Below, in pieces: positions 24,401 through 32,985 of a DNA stretch of 43,107 bases (its first letter is position 1; each line of letters begins with the position of its first letter). Both the position numbers and the translations under genes were made by a program. The stretch is from the NCBI GenBank assembly GCA_902384525.1, contig CABMCA010000064.1, forward strand, positions 1 to 43,107, written 5' to 3'. This DNA is from an uncultured archaeon (GTDB lineage: Archaea; Halobacteriota; Methanosarcinia; Methanosarcinales; Methanoperedenaceae). The notes beneath the pieces were generated by a model that worked only from the letters and a program-made list of their open reading frames with translations, was not told the DNA's origin and ran no database searches.

Positions 24401-25943
24401 CAATGCCTGCTACAACAGGCGTGGACATACTTGTGCCGCCGCTGTATCTGTAATAGTCATCATAATCCCCCCACAAACCACCTGGAGGTGCAGCACTCGA
24501 TTTAAGAGATAATATAAATGTCCCGGGAGCTACCACATCGGGTTTGATCCGTCCGTCATCTGTTGGTCCGCGGCCACTGAACGCAGCAATGCCTTCAATA
24601 TTATCTGCAAGTTTATCACTTGTAATAGGTTCATTCAGGTAACCAAATTCGTACCATATATCTGGAAATGATGGTCTATTATTTTCGGATGCGCCAATTG
24701 AAAGTGAATTTTTTGCTGTAGCCGGCGGAGTTATAGAATCTTGATCAATAACACCATTTAAATTTACATCAATTCCTTCATTGCCAGCCGCAAATAATAT
24801 TAACATATCCGGGTGATTCCATACAAAATTATCAGTGTCTTTTGAATCAATATAATAAACTCCATTAAAACCTATATCTCCCCAGCTATTGGAATGAATT
24901 CTTGCACCCTGGTCGTATGCCTGCTGGAACAGGATATTTAGGTCTGAAGGGATCCCGCTCAAAGAGTCTCTAGTACTTTCAACAGCCTGAAAAACAAGCT
25001 GAGCGCCTGGAGCCATTCCTTCGAACTGTCCGCCAGAGCGTGCGCCATTGCCAAGAACTGATCCTGCCACATGAGTTCCATGACCGCTGAATTCGTCTGC
25101 AGCGCCATTACCTGAAAGATCGATCAATGCAACAATCCTTCCTTCAATATCATCGTGCATTGTATTATCATTTACACCAGTATCCAGCCCCGTATCAGCC
25201 ACGGCCACGATCTGCCCTGCGCCAGTTAATCCATGCGTATTCCTGACAGAATAGGTCTTAGTAATATTGGCCGCAACATCGTTCATAAGAACAGGCTGCA
25301 CATACTTTTCCATCCAGCTTACTCCGTTTATCCGTGCAATATCAGGAATCTTCGTTTTTGCTATACTGACCCTGATCCTGTCCCCTGAATTACTTATTAT
25401 CTCACCGCCAAGTCCTGTTATTTCATCCGATATACGCTTATTTTCCCCGGCATCAAACAGGAGAACCGTAATATTCTCATTCACTGATCCCTGTCCCATA
25501 ATTGCAGATGATGAGGAAAGCGCAGGGCTTATCCTGTATCCGGGCTCATATATCCCAACCCACTTCACCGAATCCAGCGCCTCTACCTGTGATTTTACAG
25601 ATGAATTCATCATGGCGATAAAAGCATTATTGGGGACATAATCATACAGGACTGCGCCTGAAGCACGCAGAGCCTGCTTCCACTCCTCTTTTGTATATCC
25701 TTTGAATTGTACGAGATAGTATCCATCCCCATCAACCTGATTTTGTGAAATAGCAATATTCTGAACAGCTTTTGAAGGTTGCGCAGAGGATGTATCAATT
25801 CTTGCATTCTTTAAGAGAATAGAATTGTTGTCGTGATCGTCTAAATCATCCGGAACCTGACTTGATCCGGCAGATATTATTAAAATTATCAGAAAAAAGG
25901 ATATAATTATTGCTATTGTTAATGTTTTTTTATAATTTGACAT
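21462..25943 (-). CDS. Secreted S8 (subtilisin-like) protease with Ig-like repeats and membrane anchor
   Basis: A 1493-residue secreted protease. A signal peptide (residues 1-27) precedes a propeptide-like region and the S8 domain: Asp250 in VAVADTGLDTG, His288 in GHGTHVAG, Asn388 in FAAGNEG and Ser505 in GGTSMSTP. The triad is complete. A P-type or pre-peptidase-like beta domain follows to about 700, then about four Ig-like units of roughly 100 residues, each starting DxTxPxITxA or similar and rich in NxS/T sequons. A Gly10 linker leads to a PGF-pre-PGF-type domain and a Thr/Ser-rich stalk, then GFPGWLIVVIVIVIIGAAVY and ARKKR, an archaeal sorting or anchor tail. It probably degrades extracellular protein or processes the cell surface. 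Confidence 0.93.
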   Translation of the reverse strand: MSNYKKTLTIAIIISFFLIILIISAGSSQVPDDLDDHDNNSILLKNARIDTSSAQPSKAVQNIAISQNQVDGDGYYLVQFKGYTKEEWKQALRASGAVLYDYVPNNAFIAMMNSSVKSQVEALDSVKWVGIYEPGYRISPALSSSSAIMGQGSVNENITVLLFDAGENKRISDEITGLGGEIISNSGDRIRVSIAKTKIPDIARINGVSWMEKYVQPVLMNDVAANITKTYSVRNTHGLTGAGQIVAVADTGLDTGVNDNTMHDDIEGRIVALIDLSGNGAADEFSGHGTHVAGSVLGNGARSGGQFEGMAPGAQLVFQAVESTRDSLSGIPSDLNILFQQAYDQGARIHSNSWGDIGFNGVYYIDSKDTDNFVWNHPDMLILFAAGNEGIDVNLNGVIDQDSITPPATAKNSLSIGASENNRPSFPDIWYEFGYLNEPITSDKLADNIEGIAAFSGRGPTDDGRIKPDVVAPGTFILSLKSSAAPPGGLWGDYDDYYRYSGGTSMSTPVVAGIAALARQYYVQNESINPSAALLKATIINGAHNMTPGQYGTGATKEMQTRPDYAQGWGRVDIENSLFPESPRFMRYYDNSTGLSFTQSWNTNYYVENSSEPLRVTIVWSDYPAIPSANVTLVNNLDLIVTGPGGTYYGNGAPDNRNNVEQVELVSPSVGLYTIRVNGTNIPQGPQPFAFVISGALDFTPPTASNEFPTNNSYANNNTTAVAVNITDYGTGINLTSLIMSIRNLTVAFTNTSISNGFRIQNMTATPYTDGVVNISINAMDNASNVLSYGWSFTVDTTPPIITNAQIAYPSGLYAAKNGTTITMNLSSTDILSGTKNISVNGSQINSSLGDIVLTNNSGFWNSSAIVNTSDGIYYLNITSYDNAGNLNDTTQVTVIVDNTRPTVTINPFSYQRGNAAKTGSTIELNVSANDPVVNSTSSGLKNASVNVSLINNTGIIVLTNNSGFWKGNVTLDKSVDDGNYSLNVSFSDNAGNINSGEYVNVSIDNKPPSVTDVSVSSVFVNATNPVNITANITSDDLRSEVNTSEVFSRVKYPNGTSINYPMNPGGGSLFYYNFTDTIQYGRFNITIVANDTTGNTNITQIKQFATVLVTINTSVETNANNDTIVYAPGSNTTLRLFTTNTSLGAINITQSRVNISSLELNITNPGIYVLVNASQDIRNNLTYVVLSVNYTDADVSSFVESSLRLYRWNTTSSEWEKLSGPGSPSFVNDAGVDTVNNFVWANLTNLSEFAIGGNLYTPPSQQTASSGGGGGGGGGGKSGENTSNIELIEKYDMQISKDALTSYRFTHPRNPVMFVNITGRTSYGIITTTMEVLKGTSTLVKTQPEGLVYKNVNIWVGTSGFATPKNIKEALITFRVENSWMNSNSVSSSDIVLVKWDGGNWIQLETKELSKDDTNSYFEGKTDSFSPFAIVAKAGVTAKTTPSTISGTTTSPVAAGTAPDKAQVSGFPGWLIVVIVIVIIGAAVYFLARKKR

Positions 25944-26069
25944 TAAAATCCCTATAGTTACTCAATGATTATCATCATGATAATTATTGATTAATAATGT
26001 TCTTTCCCCTTTATAATGTTATGCAGCATTTTATGAAAGTTTTAGTACTTTCAGATAAGATACAAGCCC

Positions 26070-27005
26070 ATGCAAATTCGAACATGGTTCGGGATCTTCA
26101 ATGTTGATGTAGAAAATAATACGATCATAAATGCCGAAATATTCCCGAAGGACCTTTCTTCAATCACTAAACGACTCCTTCAGGAACCATTGTTATTAAG
26201 AGGAAATGTCGCAGGTTCAGACCTTCGCAACCTGGCGGTAAAATATGGTTTTGCAGGTTCGAATGATGAATATGGCAGATTGCTCCATGAACTCGAAATC
26301 ATGCTTGCAAAAGAACAGGTCGCGCAAACCGTGACACCCGACAGGAGAATAATCGCTGCTGTAGAAGCTATCGATGACCTCAATGAGACAGGTAATGTCC
26401 TTTCAGAAAGGCTCAGGGAATGGTACATCATGAATTTTGAGGATACAATGTTGAAAGGCGAAGAACTTGCCAGAAAGATCATTGGGCTGGACGAACCGGG
26501 AAAAGCCGCTGACCTGAAAATAATGCAAAGCTTTTCTTCAAGTCTTGTGGCATCATATGAAACGCGGGATCATATAGAAGAATACCTGAAAGAAAACATG
26601 CCGCTGATAGCGCCAAATATAACCTGTATCGCTGGACACATACTCGGTGCACGCCTATTAAGCATCGCGGGAAGCCTTGAAAAGCTTGCTTTTATGCCTT
26701 CAAGCACGATACAGGTAATAGGTGCGAACAATGCGCTTTTCAAACACTTAAAAGGTAAAGCCCCATCACCGAAACACGGTGTTATTTTCAGGCATCCCCT
26801 CATTAATACAGCTCCAAAATGGCAGCGCGGGAAGATCGCAAGAGTTCTTGCAGCTAAAATATCGCTTGCTTCCAGGTATGACCTTTATTCAGGCGAGGTA
26901 AAAGAAGATTTACAGCGGGAATTAAGATCAAAGGTTGAGGCTATAAGGAAAACCAGGCCGATGAAAAAATCCAGGTTAAAAAGAACAAAAATTGAAGTAT
27001 ATTAA
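26070..27005 (+). CDS. nop5: Nop5-type core protein of box C/D RNPs
   Basis: A 311-residue homologue of Nop5/Nop56/Nop58, which bridges fibrillarin and the L7Ae-bound guide RNA in 2'-O-methylation complexes. After an N-terminal domain of about 100 residues comes a coiled-coil segment and then the Nop domain: ENMPLIAPNITCIAGHILGARLLSIAGSLEKLAFMPSSTIQVIGAN, followed by HGVIFRHPLI and GKIARVLAAKISLASRYD. The C-terminus is basic (PMKKSRLKRTKIEVY). The length is at the short end for archaeal Nop5, mainly through a compact N-terminal part. Archaeal nop5 is usually beside the fibrillarin gene, but here it is followed after 20 bases by carbamate kinase. Confidence 0.92.
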   Translation: MQIRTWFGIFNVDVENNTIINAEIFPKDLSSITKRLLQEPLLLRGNVAGSDLRNLAVKYGFAGSNDEYGRLLHELEIMLAKEQVAQTVTPDRRIIAAVEAIDDLNETGNVLSERLREWYIMNFEDTMLKGEELARKIIGLDEPGKAADLKIMQSFSSSLVASYETRDHIEEYLKENMPLIAPNITCIAGHILGARLLSIAGSLEKLAFMPSSTIQVIGANNALFKHLKGKAPSPKHGVIFRHPLINTAPKWQRGKIARVLAAKISLASRYDLYSGEVKEDLQRELRSKVEAIRKTRPMKKSRLKRTKIEVY

Positions 27006-27025
27006 GATCATTCAATCAACCAGAT

Positions 27026-27949
27026 ATGAGCCTGATAGTAATAGCAATCGGTGGGAATGCAATATTAAATCCGGTAAAGGGAAACCCGAAAGAGCAGCAG
27101 GAATTGATAAACCGGACATGCAGGGAGATCGCCCAGATAGTCAGTGAGGGATATGATGTTATTTTGACGCATGGCAACGGTCCCCAGATAGGAAATATCC
27201 TGGCGATGCAGGAAGAATGCGGACTTGTTCATCCCCAGCCGCTTGATATTTGTGGCGCTCAAACACAGGGTATGCTTGGTTATTCGCTGCAACAGTCTCT
27301 TATTAACATGTTATCGGAAATCGGGATCAAGAAAGAGGTAGTGACAATTCTGACACAGGTGATAGTTGATGGATCATGCAGTTCATTTGAGAATCCCACA
27401 AAGCCGATAGGTCTTTATTATCCTGAGGAAAGAGCAAAGATGATGATGGCAGGGGGCATTAAGATGATCCGCGATAAAAAAGGATACCGCAGGGTCGTTC
27501 CTTCACCGATGCCGCTTGAAATCGTTGAAGAAATTGCGATCAGGAAGCTTATTTCCGAAGGTATATTGGTTATAGCAGCAGGCGGGGGAGGTATCCCCGT
27601 TATCAGGAAAAACGGTTTACTCACAGGGGTTGAAGCCGTAATTGATAAAGACCTGACCGCAAGCCTGATGGCAAAAGATGCCGGGGCAGACACTTTATTG
27701 ATCCTTACGGATGTTGAAAATGCAGCATTGAATTATGGAAAAAGCAACCAGGTCGACCTTCATGAAATAACAGTTTCGCAGGGCGAGCAATACATAAAAG
27801 AGGGGCATTTCGGAAAAGGGAGCATGGAACCAAAAGTCCTTGCTGCTATCGGATTCATTAAATCAGGCGGAAAATCTGCGATCATATCAAGCCTCGATAA
27901 GGCGCTTGATGCGCTGGCAGGAAAAGCTGGAACTAGAGTTATTGCCTGA
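27026..27949 (+). CDS. arcC: Carbamate kinase
   Basis: A 307-residue amino acid kinase-fold enzyme that interconverts carbamoyl phosphate plus ADP with carbamate plus ATP. Motifs are IAIGGNAIL at residues 5-13, VILTHGNGPQIGNIL near 44-58, AAGGGGIPVIRKNG near 189-202, a DKDLTASLMAKDAGADTLLILTDVENA region and HFGKGSMEPKVLAAIGFIKSGG. All substrate motifs are intact. No arginine deiminase or ornithine carbamoyltransferase is next to it. The family P-loop gene at 28413 lies on the same strand 460 bases on. A link between carbamate kinase and that family is suggested by position only. Confidence 0.94.
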   Translation: MSLIVIAIGGNAILNPVKGNPKEQQELINRTCREIAQIVSEGYDVILTHGNGPQIGNILAMQEECGLVHPQPLDICGAQTQGMLGYSLQQSLINMLSEIGIKKEVVTILTQVIVDGSCSSFENPTKPIGLYYPEERAKMMMAGGIKMIRDKKGYRRVVPSPMPLEIVEEIAIRKLISEGILVIAAGGGGIPVIRKNGLLTGVEAVIDKDLTASLMAKDAGADTLLILTDVENAALNYGKSNQVDLHEITVSQGEQYIKEGHFGKGSMEPKVLAAIGFIKSGGKSAIISSLDKALDALAGKAGTRVIA

Positions 27950-27993
27950 TCTGGGATTTTGGATTTCCTGACGAATTGAAACGCAATATATTT

Positions 27994-28236
27994 TCATCTA
28001 GAATGTTCATGACAGTCTAATCCCGCGTTTATATCAGGATCATATACACTCAACGCTTCACGAGCAAGATGAACAGCATCTGCAATCGCTTCTTTTGTCA
28101 ATGTTCCCCGCCATTCTTCAATGATCGCTTCCCATGCCATTCCACTATCTATTTGTTCAAGAACATCTTTGACGAGTGTGCGTGATCCCCGAAATGTTGG
28201 CTCCCCATGACAGATAGAAGAATCTGCTATAATATA
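27994..28236 (-). pseudogene. DUF433 antitoxin-like gene lacking its start
   Basis: The minus-strand frame reads ADSSICHGEPTFRGSRTLVK, then DVLEQIDSGMAWEAIIEEWR, and ends LDCHEHSR before the TGA at 27994-27996. This is a clear DUF433 domain (ICHG-P-FRG-R motif), the usual antitoxin partner of DUF5615 PIN-like toxins. The N-terminal few residues are missing: a TGA at 28237-28239 precedes the frame and no ATG, GTG or TTG lies between it and the conserved motif. No toxin gene follows. It is most likely a decayed orphan antitoxin. The remaining bases to 28412 hold only the promoter region of the next gene. Confidence 0.75.
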
Positions 28237-28412
28237 TCATCCCAAGATTTTTATTGTCATGATACACTTTTTCTTCTCGCTGGTATTTATACCTTCAATG
28301 TATTTTTAATGTTTGTTCTCGCTTTTTTGAATATTTTCAATCCGCTCACCAAAAGGAACTTTCCACTATCCTTAAATGATAAGATGACCAATCCTTATCA
28401 TGAGGTTGGCGT

Positions 28413-29738
28413 ATGAAAACAAAAGTCATAATAATGGGAGCCGCAGGGCGCGATTTCCATAATTTCAATGTTTTTTTCAGGGATAATAGTGATTACGAGG
28501 TAGTGGCATTCACGGCCGCACAAATTCCTGGTATATCCGGGCGCGGTTATCCGAAGCAACTCGCAGGACGGCTTTACAGCAAAGACATACCTATATACCC
28601 CGAAAACAAATTGACGCAGATCATTAAAGAGAATAGCATAGACCAGGTAATACTTGCATATTCAGACCTCTCTCATGAGACAGTCATGCAAAAAGCTTCT
28701 CTTGTCCTTGCAGCAGGTGCGGATTTTCGGCTGATGGGAACAAAAAGCACAATGCTTTCCTCAACAAAACCGGTTATCTCGGTGTGCGCGGTCAGGACCG
28801 GTTCAGGTAAGAGTCCCACATCGCAAAAATTGGTGGGTATATTTAAGGAAAAAGGTATCAATGTAGTTGTTGTGCGCCATCCGATGCCGTATGGTGACCT
28901 TTTGAAACAGGAGTGCCAGAGATTTGCATCGATGGAAGATTGTGTGAAGAACGAATGCACAATAGAAGAAAGGGAAGAATACGAATCCTATATTTGCTGC
29001 GGAACCGTTGTTTACAGCGGAGTTGACTACCAGAAGATCCTTGAAGCTGCCCAGGATGAAGCTGATATCATCATATGGGATGGCGGAAATAACGACATCC
29101 CGTTTTTCAAACCCGACCTTCATATCGTTATTGCTGATCCGCACAGGCCAGGGCATGAACTCACTTATTATCCAGGGGAAGTGAATGTTCGCCTTGCGGA
29201 TATAGTGATAGTTAATAAAGTTGATTCAGCCCGGAAAGAAGATGTGGAAACAGTGATCAGGAATGTAAGATCCATAAATAATAATGCAAGGATCATAAAA
29301 GCCAATTCTGCTATATCAGTTAAAGACCCGGATGCGATCAAACAGAAACGGGTTATTGTTGTGGAAGACGGCCCCACACTCACGCATGGGGGAATGTCAT
29401 ATGGTGCTGGCATAATTGCCGCAAAAAAATTCGGGGCAAAAGAGATCATTGATCCCCGTCCATATGCCGTAGGTTCTATCCATACTGTTTTTCAGGATTT
29501 CCCACATATTGGCGCCGTACTTCCTGCCATGGGATACAGCAGCGACCAGATAAAAGAACTGGAAGATACGATTAATGCTTCTGATTGTGATATAGTCATA
29601 GCAGGAACGCCCATAGACCTTAGCAGGCTATTGAAGCTTAATAAGCCTGTTATCCGTGTAAAATATAGTATTGAGGAAGTGGATGTAACACTTGATGAAA
29701 TTATTGACGAATGGTTAAGATCGCGGCCAGGTATGTGA
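28413..29738 (+). CDS. Cyclic 2,3-diphosphoglycerate synthase-family P-loop protein
   Basis: A 441-residue protein. An N-terminal Rossmann-like domain (KVIIMGAAGRDFHNFNVFF, then AAQIPGISGRGYPKQLAG) is followed by a P-loop domain: VCAVRTGSGKSPTSQKL near 127-143, a Cys-rich insert (CQRFASMEDCVKNEC, YICCGTVVYSG near 167-202), DIIIWDGGNNDIPFFKPDLHIV and VIVNKVDSA, a guanine-nucleotide-type NKVD motif. The C-terminus carries EDGPTLTHGGMSYGAGIIAA. The best-known member makes the thermoprotectant cyclic 2,3-diphosphoglycerate, but most members are called GTPases of unknown role. A GAGGT motif precedes the ATG by 7 bases. Upstream is arcC. Confidence 0.82.
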   Translation: MKTKVIIMGAAGRDFHNFNVFFRDNSDYEVVAFTAAQIPGISGRGYPKQLAGRLYSKDIPIYPENKLTQIIKENSIDQVILAYSDLSHETVMQKASLVLAAGADFRLMGTKSTMLSSTKPVISVCAVRTGSGKSPTSQKLVGIFKEKGINVVVVRHPMPYGDLLKQECQRFASMEDCVKNECTIEEREEYESYICCGTVVYSGVDYQKILEAAQDEADIIIWDGGNNDIPFFKPDLHIVIADPHRPGHELTYYPGEVNVRLADIVIVNKVDSARKEDVETVIRNVRSINNNARIIKANSAISVKDPDAIKQKRVIVVEDGPTLTHGGMSYGAGIIAAKKFGAKEIIDPRPYAVGSIHTVFQDFPHIGAVLPAMGYSSDQIKELEDTINASDCDIVIAGTPIDLSRLLKLNKPVIRVKYSIEEVDVTLDEIIDEWLRSRPGM

Positions 29739-29823
29739 TCCGAAATTGTTGGTGGACAAAAAGTTAAATAAACAATAACAATGTATTAGGCTTGAATCAA
29801 GATATGGCAAATTGGTTCAAAAT

Positions 29824-29929
29824 GCGGTTGTGGTCTAGTGGCTATGACAGGGGCTTCCCAAGAACTTTTGCAGGCATGGCAAAAATCAGGAAACAGCCTC
29901 TAACCCGTGTTCAAATCCCGGCAGCCGCA
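29824..29929 (+). tRNA. tRNA-Gly (CCC) with a 34-base intron
   Basis: The acceptor GCGGTTG pairs with CAGCCGC (one G-T) and leaves A73. The D arm runs GTCTAGTGGCTATGAC, the anticodon stem is GGGGC/GCCTC, loop TT-CCC-A-A, and the T arm is CCGTG/CCCGG with one mismatch. The intron at 29861-29894 interrupts after position 37. The splice site is a full bulge-helix-bulge: 3-base bulges CAA and ACA flank the helix TTCC/GGAA, and the intron closes on TTTTGC/GCAAAA. Exons total 72 bases. An ORF called across this region is spurious. The single T-stem mismatch slightly lowers confidence. Confidence 0.88.
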
Positions 29930-30080
29930 TCAGGTATTTTTTATTTCAGTTATAATACAAATTTGATAATGACTTTTATATGTATTTTCTAAAATTTAAC
30001 ATTTGTTTAAAAAACCAACAGGTTTAATAACCATCTAAAGCATTTAACGTGCGTTTTAAGAATTAAATAAAGGGATTTCG

Positions 30081-31337
30081 ATGAAAGATTACATATTAAA
30101 AGACATAAACCTCGCGGATGAAGGTAAACAGAGGATCGAATGGGCACGAAGACACATGCCGGTTCTTGAAAAAATAAAAGAGCAGTTCGAGAAAGAAAAG
30201 CCTCTTGAAGGAATTAATGTAGTAGCATGCCTCCATGTGACTGTTGAAACAGCCAATCTTATTTACACTCTGAAAGCAGGAGGCGCAAATATAGCTCTTA
30301 CTGCCTCAAATCCTCTCAGCACACAGGATGATGTGGCGGCTGCGCTTGCCTCGGAAGGAATTAAAACCTTTGCTATAAAAGGCATGAACGAAAAGCAATA
30401 TTACGAATGCCTTGAAGAAGCGCTCAAGATCAAGCCGCATGTGACGCTTGATGATGGCGCAGATACTATTGCGCTTGTACATTCCAAACACCAGGATCTT
30501 ATCAAGAACATCAAAGGCGGATGTGAAGAAACCACAACAGGTGTTATCAGGCTCCGCGCAATGGCAGCTGATGGCGCTCTAAAATATCCTGTCATAGCTG
30601 TAAATGATGCAGAAACCAAGATGATGTTTGATAACCGCTATGGCACAGGCCAGAGCACATTACACGGAATAATGAATGCCACAAATATCCTGTTCGCAGG
30701 AAAAACCATTGTTGTCGCAGGATATGGCTGGTGCGGGCGCGGTGTTGCCTCACGGGCGCGCGGGCTTGGCGGCAATGTAGTAGTTGTGGAAGTTGAGCCA
30801 AGAAAAGCCCTTGAAGCTGTCATGGATGGTTACAGGGTCATGCCAATGAAGGAAGCAGCAGAAATCGGGGATCTGTTCATTACGGTCACAGGAGATATCT
30901 CAGTACTTCGGAAAGAGCATTTCCAGGTCATGAAAGACCAGGCGGTCGTATGCAATTCAGGCCATTTTAATGTTGAAATAAATATCCCTGACCTTGCCAA
31001 ACTGGCAAAGAAAGTCAGCCAGATAAAGAATGATGTCCAGGAATATGCAATGAAAGATGGACGAAGGATCTATATTCTTGCAGAAGGGAGGCTTGTGAAT
31101 CTTGCAAGCGCATTCGGGCATCCTCCTGAAGTCATGGACATGAGCTTTGCGAACCAGGCTCTTGCTGTAAAATTGATCGCGGAAAAAGGAGATACATTTG
31201 AGAACCAGGTTTATAAGGTACCTCCTGAAGTTGACAGCATGGTCGCAAAATTAAAGCTTGATTCAATGGGTATTGAAATAGAGACACTGACAGAAGAGCA
31301 GGATAAATATCTCCATTCATGGACTATGGGAACATGA
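30081..31337 (+). CDS. ahcY: Adenosylhomocysteinase (or S-inosylhomocysteine hydrolase)
   Basis: A 418-residue NAD-dependent enzyme that splits S-adenosylhomocysteine, the by-product of methyl transfer. Motifs: [36 protein letters not shown] near 28-63, [48 protein letters not shown] and the NAD-binding [17 protein letters not shown] near 218-234. GHFNVEI and [19 protein letters not shown] close the protein. Some methanogen members act on S-inosylhomocysteine, and sequence inspection cannot tell which applies. It leads a six-gene operon in which most neighbours overlap. Confidence 0.94.
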   Translation: MKDYILKDINLADEGKQRIEWARRHMPVLEKIKEQFEKEKPLEGINVVACLHVTVETANLIYTLKAGGANIALTASNPLSTQDDVAAALASEGIKTFAIKGMNEKQYYECLEEALKIKPHVTLDDGADTIALVHSKHQDLIKNIKGGCEETTTGVIRLRAMAADGALKYPVIAVNDAETKMMFDNRYGTGQSTLHGIMNATNILFAGKTIVVAGYGWCGRGVASRARGLGGNVVVVEVEPRKALEAVMDGYRVMPMKEAAEIGDLFITVTGDISVLRKEHFQVMKDQAVVCNSGHFNVEINIPDLAKLAKKVSQIKNDVQEYAMKDGRRIYILAEGRLVNLASAFGHPPEVMDMSFANQALAVKLIAEKGDTFENQVYKVPPEVDSMVAKLKLDSMGIEIETLTEEQDKYLHSWTMGT

Positions 31338-32422
31338 TGCAGTTGCAGATCAAAGCGGTTGAGAATTATCTGAAAGGGCTCTACGGAAGCTCAAAAGTCA
31401 CAAAGATCGGCGAGCTTGGCGGCATTCCAGTTGAGGTCGAGGAAGGAATAAAGGGTTTCGGGTATGGCAAGCCATATCTCATTGAATTTGAAGCAGGCGG
31501 GAAAGCGTATTCAGTAGTCCTTTCCTCCATGCGCGTCCAGAAAGGTTTCGGGCACGACCATTTTTCCGACAGGGCACAAATCCTCATATGGCAGAATTCG
31601 GTCTTCAACAACCTGCCAGACCATGTAAAATCGCTTGATGTGGGCTACTTCACACACGATGGAGAGCTTTATTCATCCGGCAAAGCCGAAGAATATTTTA
31701 TTTTAATGGAAAAGATCGAAGGAAAAGAGTATTTCATTGACCTTGAAAGAATAAAAAAGGACGGGAAACTCACATCTCTTGACAGGGACAGGACACTCGC
31801 ACTATCATCATATCTTGCCCGGATACATGCAAATAAACATGATGACAATGAATTGTATTTCCGGAAAATCAGGGATCTTGTGGGACATGGCGAATGCATC
31901 ATGGGATTGTTGGACAGCTATCCTGATAATCTTGATTTTGTAAGCCAGGATGACCTCTGTGCTATCGAAAAGAAATGCGTGGACTGGCGCTATAAAATTA
32001 AAGGAAATACACAGCGCCTGTGCATGACGCATGGCGATTTCCATCCATGGAACATAATGTTTCGCGAGGGTGCGGATTTTACTGTGCTTGACAGGAGCCG
32101 GGGTGAATGGGGCGAGGCGGCAGATGATGTTTCCTCAATAACCATGAACTACCTGTTCTATTCTCTCCAGAAATACGGGGAACTTAAAGGGCCATTTAAG
32201 GAAATGTATGAGTTGTTCTTTGATAATTATCTTGAAAAGACAGGTGATATGGAGTTATTGAAAGTAATCCAGCCATTTTATGTCTTCAGATCAGTTGTTG
32301 TGGCAAGCCCGATATGGTATCCGAATCTTGATCCTGCGGTCAGGACAAAGGTATTTAATTTTATAAATAATATCCTTGATAGCGAAGAGTTTGATTATAA
32401 GAATGTGAATTCTTATTTATAG
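31319..32422 (+). CDS. Aminoglycoside/choline-kinase-like phosphotransferase
   Basis: A 367-residue protein-kinase-fold small-molecule kinase. The catalytic loop [13 protein letters not shown] near residues 239-251 and the metal-binding [21 protein letters not shown] near 257-277 are clear; the usual VIDW/DWE motif reads LDRSRG, a notable change. The N-terminal lobe has a short glycine region and [21 protein letters not shown]. Its start lies inside the last codons of ahcY (19-base overlap), so expression is coupled. The substrate is unknown: antibiotic resistance is unlikely given the housekeeping operon, and a sugar, nucleoside or amino alcohol is more plausible. Confidence 0.82.
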   Translation: MDYGNMMQLQIKAVENYLKGLYGSSKVTKIGELGGIPVEVEEGIKGFGYGKPYLIEFEAGGKAYSVVLSSMRVQKGFGHDHFSDRAQILIWQNSVFNNLPDHVKSLDVGYFTHDGELYSSGKAEEYFILMEKIEGKEYFIDLERIKKDGKLTSLDRDRTLALSSYLARIHANKHDDNELYFRKIRDLVGHGECIMGLLDSYPDNLDFVSQDDLCAIEKKCVDWRYKIKGNTQRLCMTHGDFHPWNIMFREGADFTVLDRSRGEWGEAADDVSSITMNYLFYSLQKYGELKGPFKEMYELFFDNYLEKTGDMELLKVIQPFYVFRSVVVASPIWYPNLDPAVRTKVFNFINNILDSEEFDYKNVNSYL

Positions 32423-32430
32423 GGATTAAA

Positions 32431-32985
32431 ATGGCTTTTGCAGTATGGTTCACGGGTCTTCCGGGAAGCGGTAAAACAGTGATCGCCTCCAGAACCGCTG
32501 CTATTCTCATAAACGAAGGCATCGATATAAAGATCCTCCAGTTAGATGAGATAAGAAAAGTTCTTACCCCGAACCCGAAATATACGGATGATGAACGGGA
32601 TATCGTATATGCGTCCCTTGCTTATATGGCAAAGCTCTTGACAGAATGCGATATGAATGTTTTTATCGATGCGACTGCAAACAAAAGGAAATATCGTGAT
32701 GCGGCACGAAACCTGATCCCGCAATTTGGTGAAATATATATCCGCTGCCCTCTTGAAGTATGCATGGAACGGGAAGCCCACAGGAAAGCTATTTTTTCAC
32801 CAAAAGGAATTTACGAAAAATCAGCGCGTGCGGGGGCAAATGTTCCAGGTGTAAATGTTGCTTATGAGGAACCCATTGATCCGATTATCATAATCGACAG
32901 CGACAAAACCAAGCCAGATACCAGCGCAAACCTCGCAGCAGATGCTATTATTAACTTTTTTGGGGACATGTTAAATGGAAATTGA
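32431..32985 (+). CDS. Adenylylsulfate kinase-like P-loop kinase
   Basis: A 184-residue P-loop kinase of the CysC family. Walker A is GLPGSGKT at residues 9-16. LDEIRKVLTPNPKYTDDERDIVYASLAYMAKLL, FIDATANKRKYRDAARNLI, YIRCPLEVCMERE and the lid KAIFSPKGIYEKSARAGANVPGVNVAYEEP follow. Classical APS kinases have DGDNxR and an FISPYR motif; here the equivalent segments read LDEIRK and FIDATANKRKYRD, so the true substrate may differ from adenosine 5'-phosphosulfate. It starts 8 bases after the phosphotransferase stop and overlaps the next gene by 11. No sulfate adenylyltransferase is in the window. Confidence 0.8.
   Translation: MAFAVWFTGLPGSGKTVIASRTAAILINEGIDIKILQLDEIRKVLTPNPKYTDDERDIVYASLAYMAKLLTECDMNVFIDATANKRKYRDAARNLIPQFGEIYIRCPLEVCMEREAHRKAIFSPKGIYEKSARAGANVPGVNVAYEEPIDPIIIIDSDKTKPDTSANLAADAIINFFGDMLNGN

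Noticed and set aside
29792-29992. 66-residue ORF over the tRNA-Gly
   Set aside because: It spans an intact tRNA with an intron and has no protein-like features.
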